From positions 39,210,401 to 39,274,400 of the forward strand of contig CM049317.1 in assembly GCA_026874595.1 (NCBI GenBank): a stretch of DNA of 64,000 bases, in the 5' to 3' direction. Origin of the DNA: Sipunculus nudus (taxonomy: Eukaryota; Annelida; Sipuncula; Golfingiida; Sipunculidae). The position numbers and the translations under genes were made by a program. Below, in pieces: positions 1 through 10,755 of the stretch (its first letter is position 1; each line of letters opens with the position of its first letter). The notes under the pieces were generated by a model. The model had not been told where the DNA came from. It worked only from the letters and a program-made list of their open reading frames with translations, and made no database searches.

Positions 1-1140
1 TTAACACAAAACTTGTTAAAGCTAAGCACTTTTTTTCCAGTAATATTACTTTTATTAATCAAAATTAAATTGTATACCCAAAATTAGATCAAAATCTTTT
101 AAATTTTTTTAAATATTAGCAAAAATAAAAAATTGGTACCTTAAATTTTGCCCAACTTTGACCATGGCACGTTTTTTTGCTGCAACTGCTGTGGATTTAA
201 TTTTCACAGCATGTTTTTGTTAGCATTTCAACTGTTAACACCAAAAATTTGAAACCAGTTGATCAAAAACTGTAGATTTTATTCAAGTTTTCAAGCACCA
301 TGTCACATATTGCTAGTGTTATGCAGTTTGCTAGAGCTCAGCTCCCGAGCTTCAGCTCTAAGTTCCTTAAATTTGGCATACAGTTAGATTTCTCCAAAAT
401 CCCCTACCATGCCAAGAATTTGGTCACTAGAACTTAATTCCTTCGAGATATCAATGAAAAACTTCATTTTTCCATTAAAAACCCATTGTTACATTTTAAG
501 ACTGCCTAATATCAAAACCACTGATCTGACTTTGATCATATATAAAATACATATTTTTCTATACATTCGCTATGCACATGCCAGAAATGATGTCAGTATT
601 GTGTATTTTTTTTAAGTTATGGGCCCAAACATAATGCACTTTGTAAAAAATCAAGAAATATATTTACTCCCTTAACAAGGGCATTGCTGAAGCTAGAGAT
701 TTTATTGTCAGGGATGTAACATTATTTAATCAAGATTCAATTGAATACCCAAAATTAGTTCTGAATTTTTCAAATTTTATAAGTTATTAGTATAAATATA
801 AAATTAGTACCTTAAATTTTGCCCAACTGTGACCATGGCACGTTTGTTTCCTGAGAGCACTGTTGATATAATTTTCATATCATGCACACATAAGGATTTC
901 AGCTATTTAGTTTAGAAAGCTGAAAGAAATTGGCCAAATATTGTAGCTTTTATTAATGTTTTTTATGAGACCCTGTCAGACTTTGGCTCTCTCCAGCCCC
1001 TCTTGAGTCACCTGTATGTTGACCTTGTTGACCTTTCATCAAATTATGCACGCTTGAGGCGAGAATCCAGGCAGCTTATGGCCAGCCACAGTTGATCCAG
1101 GTGTCCAACCCAACTCATCTAGTAGTTTTAACCAACAACA
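1..1140 (+). repeat. Internal part of a family A (AGCTCAG-type) element, cut by window start
   Basis: The first ~960 bases match 12,338-13,300 closely along their length, including the opening TTAACACAAAACTTGTTAAA and the recurrent phrase GACCATGGCACGTTT. The second site lies inside a family A element starting at 11,901, so this is the body of another copy whose 5' end is outside the window. Short open frames here (such as 409-615) recur in the other copy and look like repeat-derived noise. Confidence 0.75.
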
Positions 1141-1240
1141 TAACAATAAACAATAAATTAATAAATTTTTCTTGGTTTTTAATAACAAATTAAAGAAAAA
1201 TAGCAAAGGAATTTGTTAGTTTATAATAACAGGAAATTAA

Positions 1241-2160
1241 CTTGCAGTTACTGATGATATAAGAATCTTGTATCGATGGGTAGAATGTCACATATTCCAG
1301 ATAACACCATGCAGTCACCTATGGCATTTTTCAGTTCATTTTTAATGATAAAGAAGTAAATCATATTATTCATTACTAATCATTAGGGATTATATGAAGG
1401 AAATTAATGATAGACAAAGATGCAGTTGATAATATTAATCTAGATTCCTACTGTGTCTAGTGTGTACATTGATGTGAAATTAGTCCAAAATGAATTTTTT
1501 ACAGTTATTTTTTAATATAAATAAAAGCCATAAAACCAGGTACTTATGATCATTATTTAAATGTGTGAATTTTGTATATTCTGGATTCTCAAAATCATTG
1601 TTTGGTGAAAACTGAATAAATACCAGACATGGTGCAAATACTTTGTAATTGTATTTAAATACGAATATGATTATGTACTCCATTATAAAATTTCTTGCAT
1701 AAAGAATGGGAATTCAGGTAAAAATGAAAGTATATGAATACTCGTGCAAATACTTTCAAAATGTATTCATGAATGCATTCATGAATATATTCTTTAATAT
1801 TATTTTAATAATCATATCAGTTATATTTCATTTTAAAAAATCATATGATTCTCTTATTATTTTTAATAAAAATTATATTTGGGGCAATATTTGTAATTTT
1901 TTTAATAAATAGTTAAACTCTTATATTATATGTTCTGCTTATAAGTTATATGGCCAAGTCAAAATCTGTGTGACAATAGCACTCCATTTGTTAATAAAAT
2001 AAATGAAATCAATCCTCTTCCCTGTCTCCAAAGATACTATCAAAATCATACATAAGCTAAACACCCACAACTCATAATACAGCTTATATTTATTACCACA
2101 CAAAACCAGCATGTGCCTCATTTCTAAAAAATATTTTTTTATTTTTTTATCATATATAAC
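1241..2160. other. AT-rich stretch without recognisable gene
   Basis: I see no coding signal, RNA gene or mobile-element protein. The stretch is very AT-rich and holds one perfect 24-bp palindrome (separate entry). It may be the 3' part of the family A copy, because a family A end tag follows directly at 2,161. Confidence 0.5.
1764..1787. repeat. Perfect 24-bp palindrome
   Basis: The left arm TATTCATGAATG is followed without a spacer by its exact reverse complement CATTCATGAATA. It stands alone in AT-rich DNA and is not part of a tandem array that I can see. Confidence 0.9.
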
Positions 2161-2193
2161 AGCTGAGCGTTGTGACCCATAGGTCCCTTGTTA
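2161..2193 (+). repeat. Family A 3' end tag
   Basis: The motif AGCTGAGCG, a GTGACCCATAGGTCCC hairpin-like palindrome and CTTGTT occur in this order. The same tag is found at 3,451, 17,448, 30,641 and, weaker, at 14,681, 31,518 and 61,643. Sequence typical of the inside of a family A element follows at once (CTGCAGACTGGTGGAGCCAC), so two copies abut here. Confidence 0.7.
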
Positions 2194-2227
2194 GTTTCTG
2201 CAGACTGGTGGAGCCACCTGTATTTTT

Positions 2228-3300
2228 GTACCCGCCAAAACGAAGTTTTGTGGATACTATGTTTTTGACCGGGTTCCTCCGCCGTTGCCGCGTTCGTTTC
2301 CAGAGAGCTCCTCTCGGACTTGATTTTATGAGCTTTCCAAGCTCATATCTCGGGAACCGTTTGACTGATCAGGAAATAAAATTTATACTAATGTAGCCCT
2401 TGGATAGCTCTATAACATACACAAAAAATGGTGGCGCCACCTGTAACCATGTTTGCACAGTGTCTATCTGTTCATCTGGCTTTGGTTAAAATCACTCTTA
2501 TCTCTGCAGTGAATTGACTAATTCACCTGAAAAACGGCATGCGTATACATCCTAGATAGCTTTCTTGATTTTATGACAGGTGGCGCCACCTACATTCTCA
2601 TTCACGCTGATGACATCCAAGCTCATATTTCGGGAACCGTTTGACCGATCGGGCCAAAATTTTGCATGTGTATAGATCTAACATAGCTCTTTATCATACG
2701 CTAAACTGGTGGCGCCACCTGCAACCATTTTTGCACAGCGTCTGTCTGTTTGTCTGCCGTGCGATAATGTCACTCGTATCTCGGCAGTGGTTTGACATAT
2801 CTGCCTAAAATTTTGCAGTTTTATACATCCTGGATAGCTTCCTTGATTTTATGACAGGTGGCGCCACCTTTATTCTAGTTTATGCTGCAGACACCCAAGC
2901 TCATATCTCGGGAACCGTTTGAACGCTTGGGCCAAAATTTTGCATGTGTATAGATCTCACATAGGTCTTTATCATACACAAAACTGGATGGTCCACCTGC
3001 AACCATTTTTGCACATTTTGCACAGCGTCTGTTTGTCTGCCGTGGCCTAAAATCACTCATATCCATGTAGTGGTTTGACTTTTCTGCCTAAAATTTTGCA
3101 TATGTATTCAACTTGGACAGCTTTCTGGATTTGTGGTAGGTTGCACAACCTACATACACATTTAGGCTGCAGACATCCATGCTAATATGCAACATACCTC
3201 ACTCTGTTTCCCCTTGCCACTCAATCCATGCCTCACTTCACCCGTTCCACTCTGATTTTGGCAGATACACATAGTCACTTGTCGGCTACCCGTATTCTAG
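2228..3300 (+). mobile_element. Family B element copy 1 (Helitron-like, non-autonomous)
   Basis: It opens with an imperfect hairpin whose arms are GTACCCGCCAAAAC and GTTTTGTGGATAC, followed by a CCGCCGTTGCCGCG-type stretch. The body is made of ~280-bp units, each built from two related ~140-bp halves (recurrent phrases CTCATATCTCGGGAACCG and AAAATTTTGCATGTGTATAG), with GGTGGCGCCACC at 2,430, 2,579, 2,708 and 2,857. The 3' end has a weak hairpin (AGTCACTTGTCGGCT), then CCGTATT, CTAG and a flanking T. No long open frame exists, so it would depend on enzymes in trans. The Helitron assignment rests on end structure alone. Confidence 0.65.
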
Positions 3301-3483
3301 TTTTTAAAGTTTACACATTTTTTCTCTATTTTTCAGATATATAAATACAGACTAAATCTTGGCCTGTTGGTTACTCTGTTTGATGCTTCAGTTGAATGGG
3401 TATCTACCATTCTGATGATAAAATTTCCTTTTGTGAATCTCTTCCCAGTCAGCTGAGCGTCATGACCCATGTGTCACTTGTTT
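3301..3483 (+). repeat. Family A 3' portion resuming after the B insertion
   Basis: The stretch from TTTACACATTTTT to the end tag AGCTGAGCG...CTTGTT matches 30,490-30,673 almost base for base. In both places it directly follows a B element, so the nested A/B structure was copied as a unit. Confidence 0.75.
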
Positions 3484-4338
3484 ATAAAAAGTCAGCTGAA
3501 AAGCATTTTGTATTGGGAAAATTAATTTCAAAGTTATTTCAAGTAGGGACCACTTTTGTGTACAGATGGCAGCACTTGGTTTACCATTGGCAGGTTGCCA
3601 GAGCCTTGATGTTGGCCATCGGCCAAGATGATGTCAGCTCTATAAATAGTTTTGGCACAGTGCCAGGATTGGAAGAAGTGCAGCCAGGTATAGGTCAAGA
3701 ATCCACTCAGTGCAGTAGCTGCATTCTATTTATAGCTTTGGCAGACTGCTCACTGCATCAGATTTGGCACCAAAGTTCAGCCTGCATCTATTGATAGCTT
3801 TGGCAGACTGCCAACTGTGTCAGATTATGCAACAGGTCAAGAGTTCACTCAGTGCAGCCAGGTACAGGTCAAAAGTTCACTCAGTCTAGCCAGGTGCAGG
3901 TCAAGAGTTCACTCAGTGCAGTTGCTTGAAGCAGCAATTTGTCACAGTTCACTTGGGGGCAACTGCCTTACTCACCTAAGCCTCGTCAGCCCAGTGCATG
4001 AAACTTTGGGGAAGTTTGATGTGTTGGCCTGATATTTTTACCTGTCTATGCGTCTTTGATGGTATTCTCATTAACAAGACAGGTGGTGCCACCTACATTG
4101 ACTTTTGCAGTGGATACGCCTTCTTATTTCTACAGAGGAATTTGATACATCAGCCTAATATTGGGCATGTTTATACATATGAGGTAGCTTTATAGTGTAC
4201 AAGACTGGTACAATAATTTTTGCACAGTGTATGTCCCTGCTTATTTCACAGGAGGGGTTTGACATATCAGTCTGACATTGGGCATATGTATATATCTCTT
4301 CGTTGTATACAAGACTGGTGGTGCCAGCTAAAATCACT
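3484..4338 (+). repeat. Short tandem repeats and diverged B-like units
   Basis: At ~3,680-3,925 a ~30-bp phrase (CAGGTCAAGAGTTCACTCAG) recurs about four times with the related TAGCTTTGGCAGACTGC duplicated at 3,734 and 3,794. From ~4,020 there are weak B-type half-units with degenerate palindromes (GGTGGTGCCACC at ~4,083, GGTGGTGCCAGC at ~4,317). No gene is recognisable. Confidence 0.55.
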
Positions 4339-5792
4339 GTATCAGCCAAAACAGAGTTTTGTGGATACTATGTTTTCAGTCGGACGCCAACGCCACCACC
4401 ACTACCACAGCCACATAGGTTTCCGAAGAACTCCTCTGTAAACACGGCAGAATTTTTTAAAATTCTGAATTATGATCGGGTCACATGTGAACTGCTGTGC
4501 CCTCATTTTTGGTTGACCTCTGACCTTTTCTCTCTGCCCAGCGTCCATTTGTGAGTCTGTTTCCACACATAAACTGACATATCTTGGGAACCATTTGACC
4601 GATCAGGCTAAAAATTTTGCACAAAATAGCTTAATAACATACATTAAAAATGGTGGCGTGACCTGCAATCATTTTTGCACAGTGTCCATCTGTTCATCTG
4701 CCTTGGGATAAAAACACTGATATCTCTGCATTGGTTGGACTTATCCACCTGAAATTCTGCCTGTGTATACATCTTGAACAGCTTTCTTGATTTTATGACA
4801 GGTGGCGCCACCTACATTCACGTTTAAGCTGCAGACATCAGAGCTCATATCTCAGGAACTGTTTGACCAGTTGGGCCAAAATTGTGCATGTGTATAGATC
4901 TCCCATAGCTATTTATCATACGCAAAACTGGTGGCGCCACCTGCAACCGTTTTTGCTAATGTTCATCTGTTCATCTGCCTTGGGATAAAATCACTCATAT
5001 CTCAGCAGTAGTTTGACTTATCCACCTGAAATTTTGCAGGTTTATGCATCCTTGACAGCATTCTTGATTTTATGACAGGTGGCGCCACCTACATTCAAAT
5101 TTACGCTGCAGACATCCAAGCTCATATCTCGGTAACCATTTGACAGATTGGGCAGAAATTTGTATGTTTATAGATCTCACATAGCTCTTTATCATAGGCA
5201 AAACTGGTGGCGCCACCTGAAATCATTTTTGCACAGTGTCTGTCTGTTTGTTTGCCGTAGGATAAAATCACTGATATCTCAGCAGTCGGTTGACATATCT
5301 GCCTTAAACTTTGCAGGTTTATACATCTTGGATAGCTTTCTGGGTTTCGTGGCAGGTGGCGCCACCTACATTTATGTATATGCTGCAAACATTCAGGCTT
5401 ATATCTCAGGACTGGTTTGACATGTCCCCCTGAAATTTCGCATGTGTATTGATCTCACATAGCTCTAAATCATACAAAAAATTGGTGGCGCCACCTGCCA
5501 CCATTTTTGCACAGCGTCTGTATATTTGTCTGCCGTGGGCTAAAATCACTCGTATCTCAGTAGTGGTTTGACTTGTCTGCCTAAAATTTTGCATGTTTAT
5601 ACATCTTGGACATCTTTCTGGATTTTGTGGTAGGTGGCGCAACCTACATACACATTTCGGCTGCAGACATCCAGGCTATTATGCAACACACCTCACTCTG
5701 TTTCCCCTTGCCACTCAAGCCATGCCTCACTTCACCCGTCCCACTGACTTTGGTGGATACACAAAGTCGCTTGTTGACTACCCGTATTCTAA
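4339..5792 (+). mobile_element. Family B element copy 2
   Basis: The 5' hairpin arms are GTATCAGCCAAAAC and GTTTTGTGGATAC. A region with a perfect AGGTCA-type direct repeat (minus strand, 4,514-4,526) precedes the 280-bp units, which carry intact palindromes at 4,801, 4,930, 5,078, 5,206, 5,355 and 5,484. The 3' end has GTCGCTTGTTGACTACC, then CGTATT and CTAA followed by T. The right flank differs from copies 1 and 4, so this is an independent insertion. Confidence 0.65.
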
Positions 5793-5819
5793 TTTTTGTG
5801 TTATGTGCACCCATGTTAG

Positions 5820-5990
5820 AATTCCAGCAGTGATGTTTGTTTAATTGTTTCTTGTTCTAAGTGTTTAGTACTTGCATTGTTCATAAAAATGTTACACATG
5901 TTCTTGAAAAGAAATGGTCCAGCATTGAAGCATTATACCTGGTGTAATCTCATTGCAAAGGTTCGCATTAGGCCTTTAGGCCTTGTTTAA
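5820..5990 (+). repeat. Family F dispersed repeat, copy 1
   Basis: ATGTTACACATGTTCTTGAA, then a diverged block ending in a GGCCTTTAGGCC palindrome, is matched at 52,540-52,745 (CACACATGTACTTGAA ... GGCCTGTAGGCC). The first motif also occurs at 20,528, just before the C element. Confidence 0.5.
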
Positions 5991-6385
5991 AACATTCTGC
6001 GCTTCAAATAATGAGGCTTTATTCCAAAATAACTTCCTTATGTAACTGAGTTTAACACGGTAGATGTGAGGACTGAAGATGTAATAAACCTCTGTGAACT
6101 GGCAGGCATTGCACAGTATAGGCGGTATGGCGTTAAAATGCTCCATAAATTCTCCGGGTCTATGCAGCAAGTAGATGTCCTGCATGGATTGTGGTTTAAT
6201 TCATGATTATTATAAATAATTAAAATGAAACTTTTAAAAGCATATCTTAGTAATAATAGAAAAATATAAAAAAGGCAAAAACTTCTTTTCTTAAGGTAGA
6301 ATTATACTAAGACATGCGGGCTTGATTAAGATGCACAGTTTCACAGATATCTGCATGTTTCTTTATATTTGCCGGAACCAATTAT

Positions 6386-6427
6386 TAATCGATCATTGAT
6401 CGGTTTGCTCAAACCAATGATCAATTA
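6386..6427. repeat. Imperfect inverted repeat at the edge of the gypsy remnant
   Basis: The right arm CAAACCAATGATCAATTA pairs with the left arm TAATCGATCATTG plus GGTTTG, with three extra bases (ATC) in the left arm and a 2-base loop. It sits just beyond the last recognisable gypsy-derived codons. Confidence 0.75.
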
Positions 6428-6825
6428 TGAAAAAGGAACTGACTCCCACCACTAATCTCAGAGTCTTTTTGTTACAATTCAGCTAATTTCAGTCTTGACA
6501 TACTAAGCTGAACAACAGAAGATCTAAAATTCAAACTATGTGACTCTGCTAAGTCACCACAAGACGTCTCACCAAGAGACACCACAAAATCAGAATCCTT
6601 GTCTGATTTAACACACAAAGAGTCAGAATCCTTATCTGACTGAGCTACATTTTTGGGTGACTCTACATTGACCTGTGGACCTGGCTCGCGCTTCTCTTGG
6701 CCTACATACTCAGCATCATGAGATACAAGGGATCCATCAAGGCCTATGTCTAGCTCTATCTCCTCTTTTTTGGAGGATTTTTTGAGCGAAGCTTGAGTAA
6801 CAACGCAGACCCGAAAAATGCCTTC

Positions 6826-7363
6826 TTACTCCCGGTCTAATGGCTCTTCGTTCCTTTCGGCACTCGGCTTATTCACTACATGTGGCTCAACCACAACTTT
6901 ATCTCCTGCCAAGTCATTCCCTAACAGAAATGAAATGCCACTAATTGGCAAACTCTCTCTCTCTCCCACTATCACTTCACCTGACACTAACAGACAATCA
7001 CTTGTGTAAAGGAACTGACACATAGCCTAACTCTACACCCTGAAGGAGTACATCAACACCTATGTACGTCTCTGTTCCAGAAGGGGGAGCTGAAGCTAGT
7101 ATTAATGATTGAGTTGATCCTATGTCATGCAAGATTTTAATCTTTTTTGTCATGCCTGAAGTCCCCAAAGAGACTCCTCCTTCCACCATGAAAGGTTTAA
7201 AACTATCCTGACTTTCTTCAACCTTATGGTTAAGACCTGGTGAGGGGGATTCACATACTAAAGGTGGAGGAGCAGCCACTGTTAAAGCTGACAATGTGGC
7301 CTTTTTGGCTTTTAACACCTCACAGTTAGCAATTACATGTCCCTCTTGTTTAAAATAGTAACA
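6826..7363 (-). pseudogene. gypsy CCHC knuckle and retropepsin-like protease, broken
   Basis: In intact Ty3/gypsy elements this part binds RNA (knuckle) and cleaves the Gag-Pol polyprotein (protease). The knuckle lies at 7,322-7,363: the first Cys, the His and the last Cys are present, but the second Cys is Phe (codon 7,352-7,354). The protease active-site triplet reads Asp-Ile-Gly (7,118-7,126) instead of Asp-Thr/Ser-Gly, followed by STQSLIL as in the family. The C-terminal part (GISFLLGNDLAG) is in another frame, joined near 7,000-7,020, so there is a frameshift. With a missing zinc ligand, an altered catalytic triplet and a frameshift this cannot be functional. The family call is firm, based on the conserved protease segments. 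Confidence 0.85.
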
Positions 7364-7417
7364 AGTAATAGGTCCTGACTTGCGTTCCCCACTATCTAAG
7401 TGAACGGGAGAGTCTGA

Positions 7418-8294
7418 TTAACTTTTACTCTGGGGTTGATAAGTTGAAGACTTTGTTATGGTAGCAGGACCTGTAGACAAAGGACTATCTCTATGCCGAC
7501 CGAGTCTTGGGCTATTTCGAAAGTTAGATTTTCTATGCATTACTCTATGAGTTAAGGTATATTCATCTGCCAGCTTGGCAGCCTCATAAAGAGACTCCAC
7601 CCTATGCTCTTCAAGATAAACTTGAATATCTTTATGTAAATTTCTTTTAAATTCCTCAATTAATACTACTTGTTTTAATCTATCAAAGTTATCTTTCACT
7701 TCTAAGGAAACACACCATCTATCAAACAAATTCTCTTTTTCCCTTGCAAATTCAACATGTGGTTGGTTTTGTTTTGTCTAAATTTTAGTCTGTAGGCCTC
7801 AGGGACCAACTCATAAGCCTTCAAGACTGCACTTTTGACAATCTCATAATTTTGACATTCTTCTAGAGATAAGTCAACAAAGGCATCACATGCCTTTCCT
7901 GTAAAAGTAAGGTCCATTGGTCTTTAGGCCACTTACTTATAGAGGCCACCTTTTCAAAATATGAGAAATATTTATTAACTTCAGTTTCCTTAAAAACTGG
8001 AACTTTCCAATGGAAGTTGGGCATGGCTCAAAAAGATTTTTGACCAGTGGCACCACCTCATGCTCCATTTTCTTTTTCCATCTTTAAGGTGATCTGCTTT
8101 TCTTTCTCTTGTAGTAGCTTTTCTTTTTCTAACTTAATTTGTAATTTTAATTTTCTAAGTTCATTTGTTAAGGAATCCATTTTACTTTCTTCTAATTTTT
8201 TTTCTGGATCCTCAATTTCTTTGTCAAACACACTCTTATATAGCCTGCCTAATTTCTGCAGCTTTAAAAGGACAAGGAGTTTCAAGAAGGGCAA
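7418..8294 (-). pseudogene. gypsy Gag (capsid region), frameshifted
   Basis: Gag forms the particle coat of LTR retrotransposons. The N-terminal part (8,058-8,294) is Lys/Glu-rich and probably a coiled coil. A second piece near 7,900-8,020 reads WKVPVFKETEVNKYF; a third (7,702-7,917) has AVLKAYELVPEAYRLKFR; a fourth (7,418-7,729) has FDRWCVSLEV and EAAKLADEYTLTH. All four are typical of gypsy capsid domains but lie in different frames. A TAA at 7,418-7,420 separates the end of Gag from the knuckle in the same frame. This is a fossil copy; the order and spacing of the pieces agree with one ancestral gene. Confidence 0.85.
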
Positions 8295-8520
8295 AGAATT
8301 TCAAGGAATTCTGCTATCTGTTCTAAATGTTTCTTTTTTTGTGTCATATGACATTACTATTCAGATACAACTTTCAACAAATGTTTTTGGATCAAATTCA
8401 GAAGAAATGTTTTTGGTCAAGTTTTGAACATGAATAAAATGACAAAATAGCAAAGTGGGTTAAAATATCCCGGACGTGAGGCCCTAATTTATGTCACGAC
8501 AGCCTAGGGCTCGTACAATT

Positions 8521-9161
8521 TTGTCTAGGGGAAATCAAGACACAAACAGACCTCGGACATAAAACACACCAATCAAAACTTGAAGACTGAAAGTATAGTA
8601 TACAGAAAATTTTACTTCAACTCAAAAAGTGACCAGATACATGTGCATAGGAATATATTTCAACTGATACAAATGAATATACAGAACTATTTTCTTATCT
8701 GAATAGTGCAGATGTTCCTGTGATGGTGTTACTTAAAAAGGAAATTGAATTAGACATACAAAATACAAAAGACACAGTACAAAAATGAGAGAGATTAAAT
8801 CCTAGCAAGACTAATATTATACATGATTATATCAAACTGTTAAGGCTGGCTCTTACAAGAGTGTTCCTATCTGGACCAGATTTGAGATCTGAATACCGGC
8901 TCCCTTTTATCTCACATAAATAAATAAGTATCTATTATTAGAATACTGAAGAATGAAGATATACAATTATGAAACAATTTTGTTTCACTGACAAAGAGAG
9001 AATTTAATGTAGAGACTCTGTCCAGATAAGAACAACTACAGACCTTTTTATACACCTGGCCAAAGTATAACTGATATATGGCTTAGAGCTGCTTTACAAA
9101 GTTTTTATGGTTTTACCAGCATGATGAAAAAGACAATATATACAATCTTGGCACCTTGAAA
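8521..9161. other. Possible leader or LTR of the gypsy remnant, otherwise featureless
   Basis: On the minus strand this precedes gag, where a 5' LTR and primer-binding site would be expected. I see no second LTR copy in the window and cannot mark the boundaries. The minus-strand phrase GGGCCTCACGTCCGGGATAT at ~8,468-8,487 lies where an untranslated leader would be. Confidence 0.3.
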
Positions 9162-10676
9162 CTAGAATACGGGTAGTCGACAAGCGACTACTTGTATCCG
9201 CCTAAATCAGAGTGGAACGGGTGAAGTGTTGCATATTAGCATGGATATTTTATCCCATGGCAGACAAACAGATGGGAGCTGTGCAAACATGGCTGCAGGT
9301 GGCGCCACCAGTTTTGCGTATGATAAAGAGCTATGTGAGATTTATACACATGCAAAATTTTGGCCCAATCGGTCAAACGGTTCCCTAGATATGAGCTTGG
9401 ATGTCGCAGCGTAAACTTGATTGTAGGTGGCGCCACCTGTCATAAAATCAGAAAAGCTATCCAGGATGTATAAGCATGCCAAATTTCAGGTGAATTAGTC
9501 AAACCACTGCAGAAATATGAGTGATTTTAACCCAAGGCAGACGAACAGATGGACACTGTGCAAACATGGTTGCAGGTGGTGCCACCATTTTCGGTGTATG
9601 TTATAAAGCTCTCCAAGGGCTACATTTGTGCAAAAAAATTTTCCTGATCGGTCAACAGTTCCTGAGATATGAGCTTGGATGTCTGCAGCGTAAACGTGAA
9701 TGTAGGTGGCGCCACCTGTCATAAAATCAGAAAAGCTATCCAGGATGTATACGCATGCTAAATTTCAGGTGAATTAGTCAAGTCACTGCAGAGATATGAG
9801 TGATTTTAACCCAAGGCAGACAAACAGATGGACACTGTGCAAACATGGTTGCAGGTAGCGCCACCATTTTTGGTGTATGTTATAAAGCTCTCCAAGGGCT
9901 ACATTTGTGCAAAAGAATTTTCCTGATCGGTCAAACGGTTCCTGAGATATGACTTTTGATGTCTGCAGCGTAAACGTGAATGTAGGTGGCGCCACCTGTC
10001 ATAAAATCAGAAAAGCTATCCAGGATGTATACGCATGCCCAATTTCAGGTGAATTAGTCAAGTCACTGCAGAGATATGAGTGATTTTAACCCAAGGCAGA
10101 CGAACAGATGGACACTGTGCAAACATGGTTGCAGGTGGCGCCACCATTTTTGGTGTATGTTATAAAGCTGTCCAAGGGCTACATTTGTGCAAAAGAATTT
10201 TCCTGATCGGTCAAACGGTTCCCAAGATATGAGCTTGGATGTCTGCAGCGTAAACGTGAATGTAGGTGGCGCCACCTGTCATAAAATCAGAAAAGCTATC
10301 CAGGATGTTTACGCATGCCCAATTTCAGGTGAATTAGTCAAGTCACTGCAGAGATATGAGTGATTTTAACCCAAGGCAGACGAACAGATGGACACTGTGC
10401 AAACATGGTTGCAGGTGGCGCCACCATTTTTGGTGTATGTAATAAAGCTCTCCGAGGGCTACATTTGTGCAAAAAAATTTTCCTGATCGGTCAAACGGTT
10501 CCCGAGATATGTGGGTTTATGTGTGGAAACAGACGCACAAACGGACGCAGAGCGCAAAGGAAAGGTCAGAGGTCAAAACAAAATCGGGGCGCAGCAGTTC
10601 ACATGTGACCCGAACATAATCCCGGGTTTCGGAAAATTCCGCCCAGCGGTTACGGAGGAGTTCTCCGGACACCTAC

Positions 10677-10710
<34 letters not shown>

Positions 10711-10755
10711 CCAGCTGAAAACATAGTATCCGCAAAACTCTGTTTTGGCGGATAC
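9162..10755 (-). mobile_element. Family B element copy 3, inverted and the most complete
   Basis: On the minus strand the 5' hairpin (10,726-10,755) has arms GTATCCGCCAAAAC and GTTTTGCGGATAC. Next come a (CCG)n-type run (10,676-10,709), an AGGTCAGAGGTCA site, and at least four 280-bp units (palindromes at 9,701, 9,981 and 10,261 are spaced exactly 280 bp). At the other end a perfect hairpin (GTAGTCG and CGACTAC, loop ACAAG, 9,172-9,190) is followed on the minus strand by CCGTATT, CTAG and a flanking T. Open frames of 62-82 codons repeat every 280 bp and are repeat by-products. No transposase is present. Confidence 0.7.
10676..10709. repeat. (CGG)n microsatellite
   Basis: An uninterrupted run of GGC/CGG triplets within the 5' part of B copy 3. 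The other B copies have shorter CCGCC-rich versions in the same place, so the run expanded from an element-borne seed. Confidence 0.9.

Larger units (their letters stand above)
6440..8520 (-). mobile_element. Decayed Ty3/gypsy-type LTR retrotransposon fragment
   Basis: Read on the minus strand, the order is gag, a damaged CCHC knuckle, an aspartic protease and a charged linker (FRVCVVTQ followed by Lys/Glu/Asp-rich codons), which is the family order. Reverse transcriptase, RNase H and integrase are absent, and the similarity fades at about 6,440. Stops and at least three frameshifts break the frame. No pair of LTRs could be identified; the sequence between ~8,520 and 9,161 may hold leader or LTR. 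Confidence 0.85.

Noticed and set aside
8521-9161. Definite LTR of the gypsy remnant
   Set aside because: No second copy and no clear primer-binding site could be found.
9236-10608. Recurring 62-82-codon frames in family B as a small protein family
   Set aside because: They recur once per 280-bp unit on both strands and are products of the repeat.
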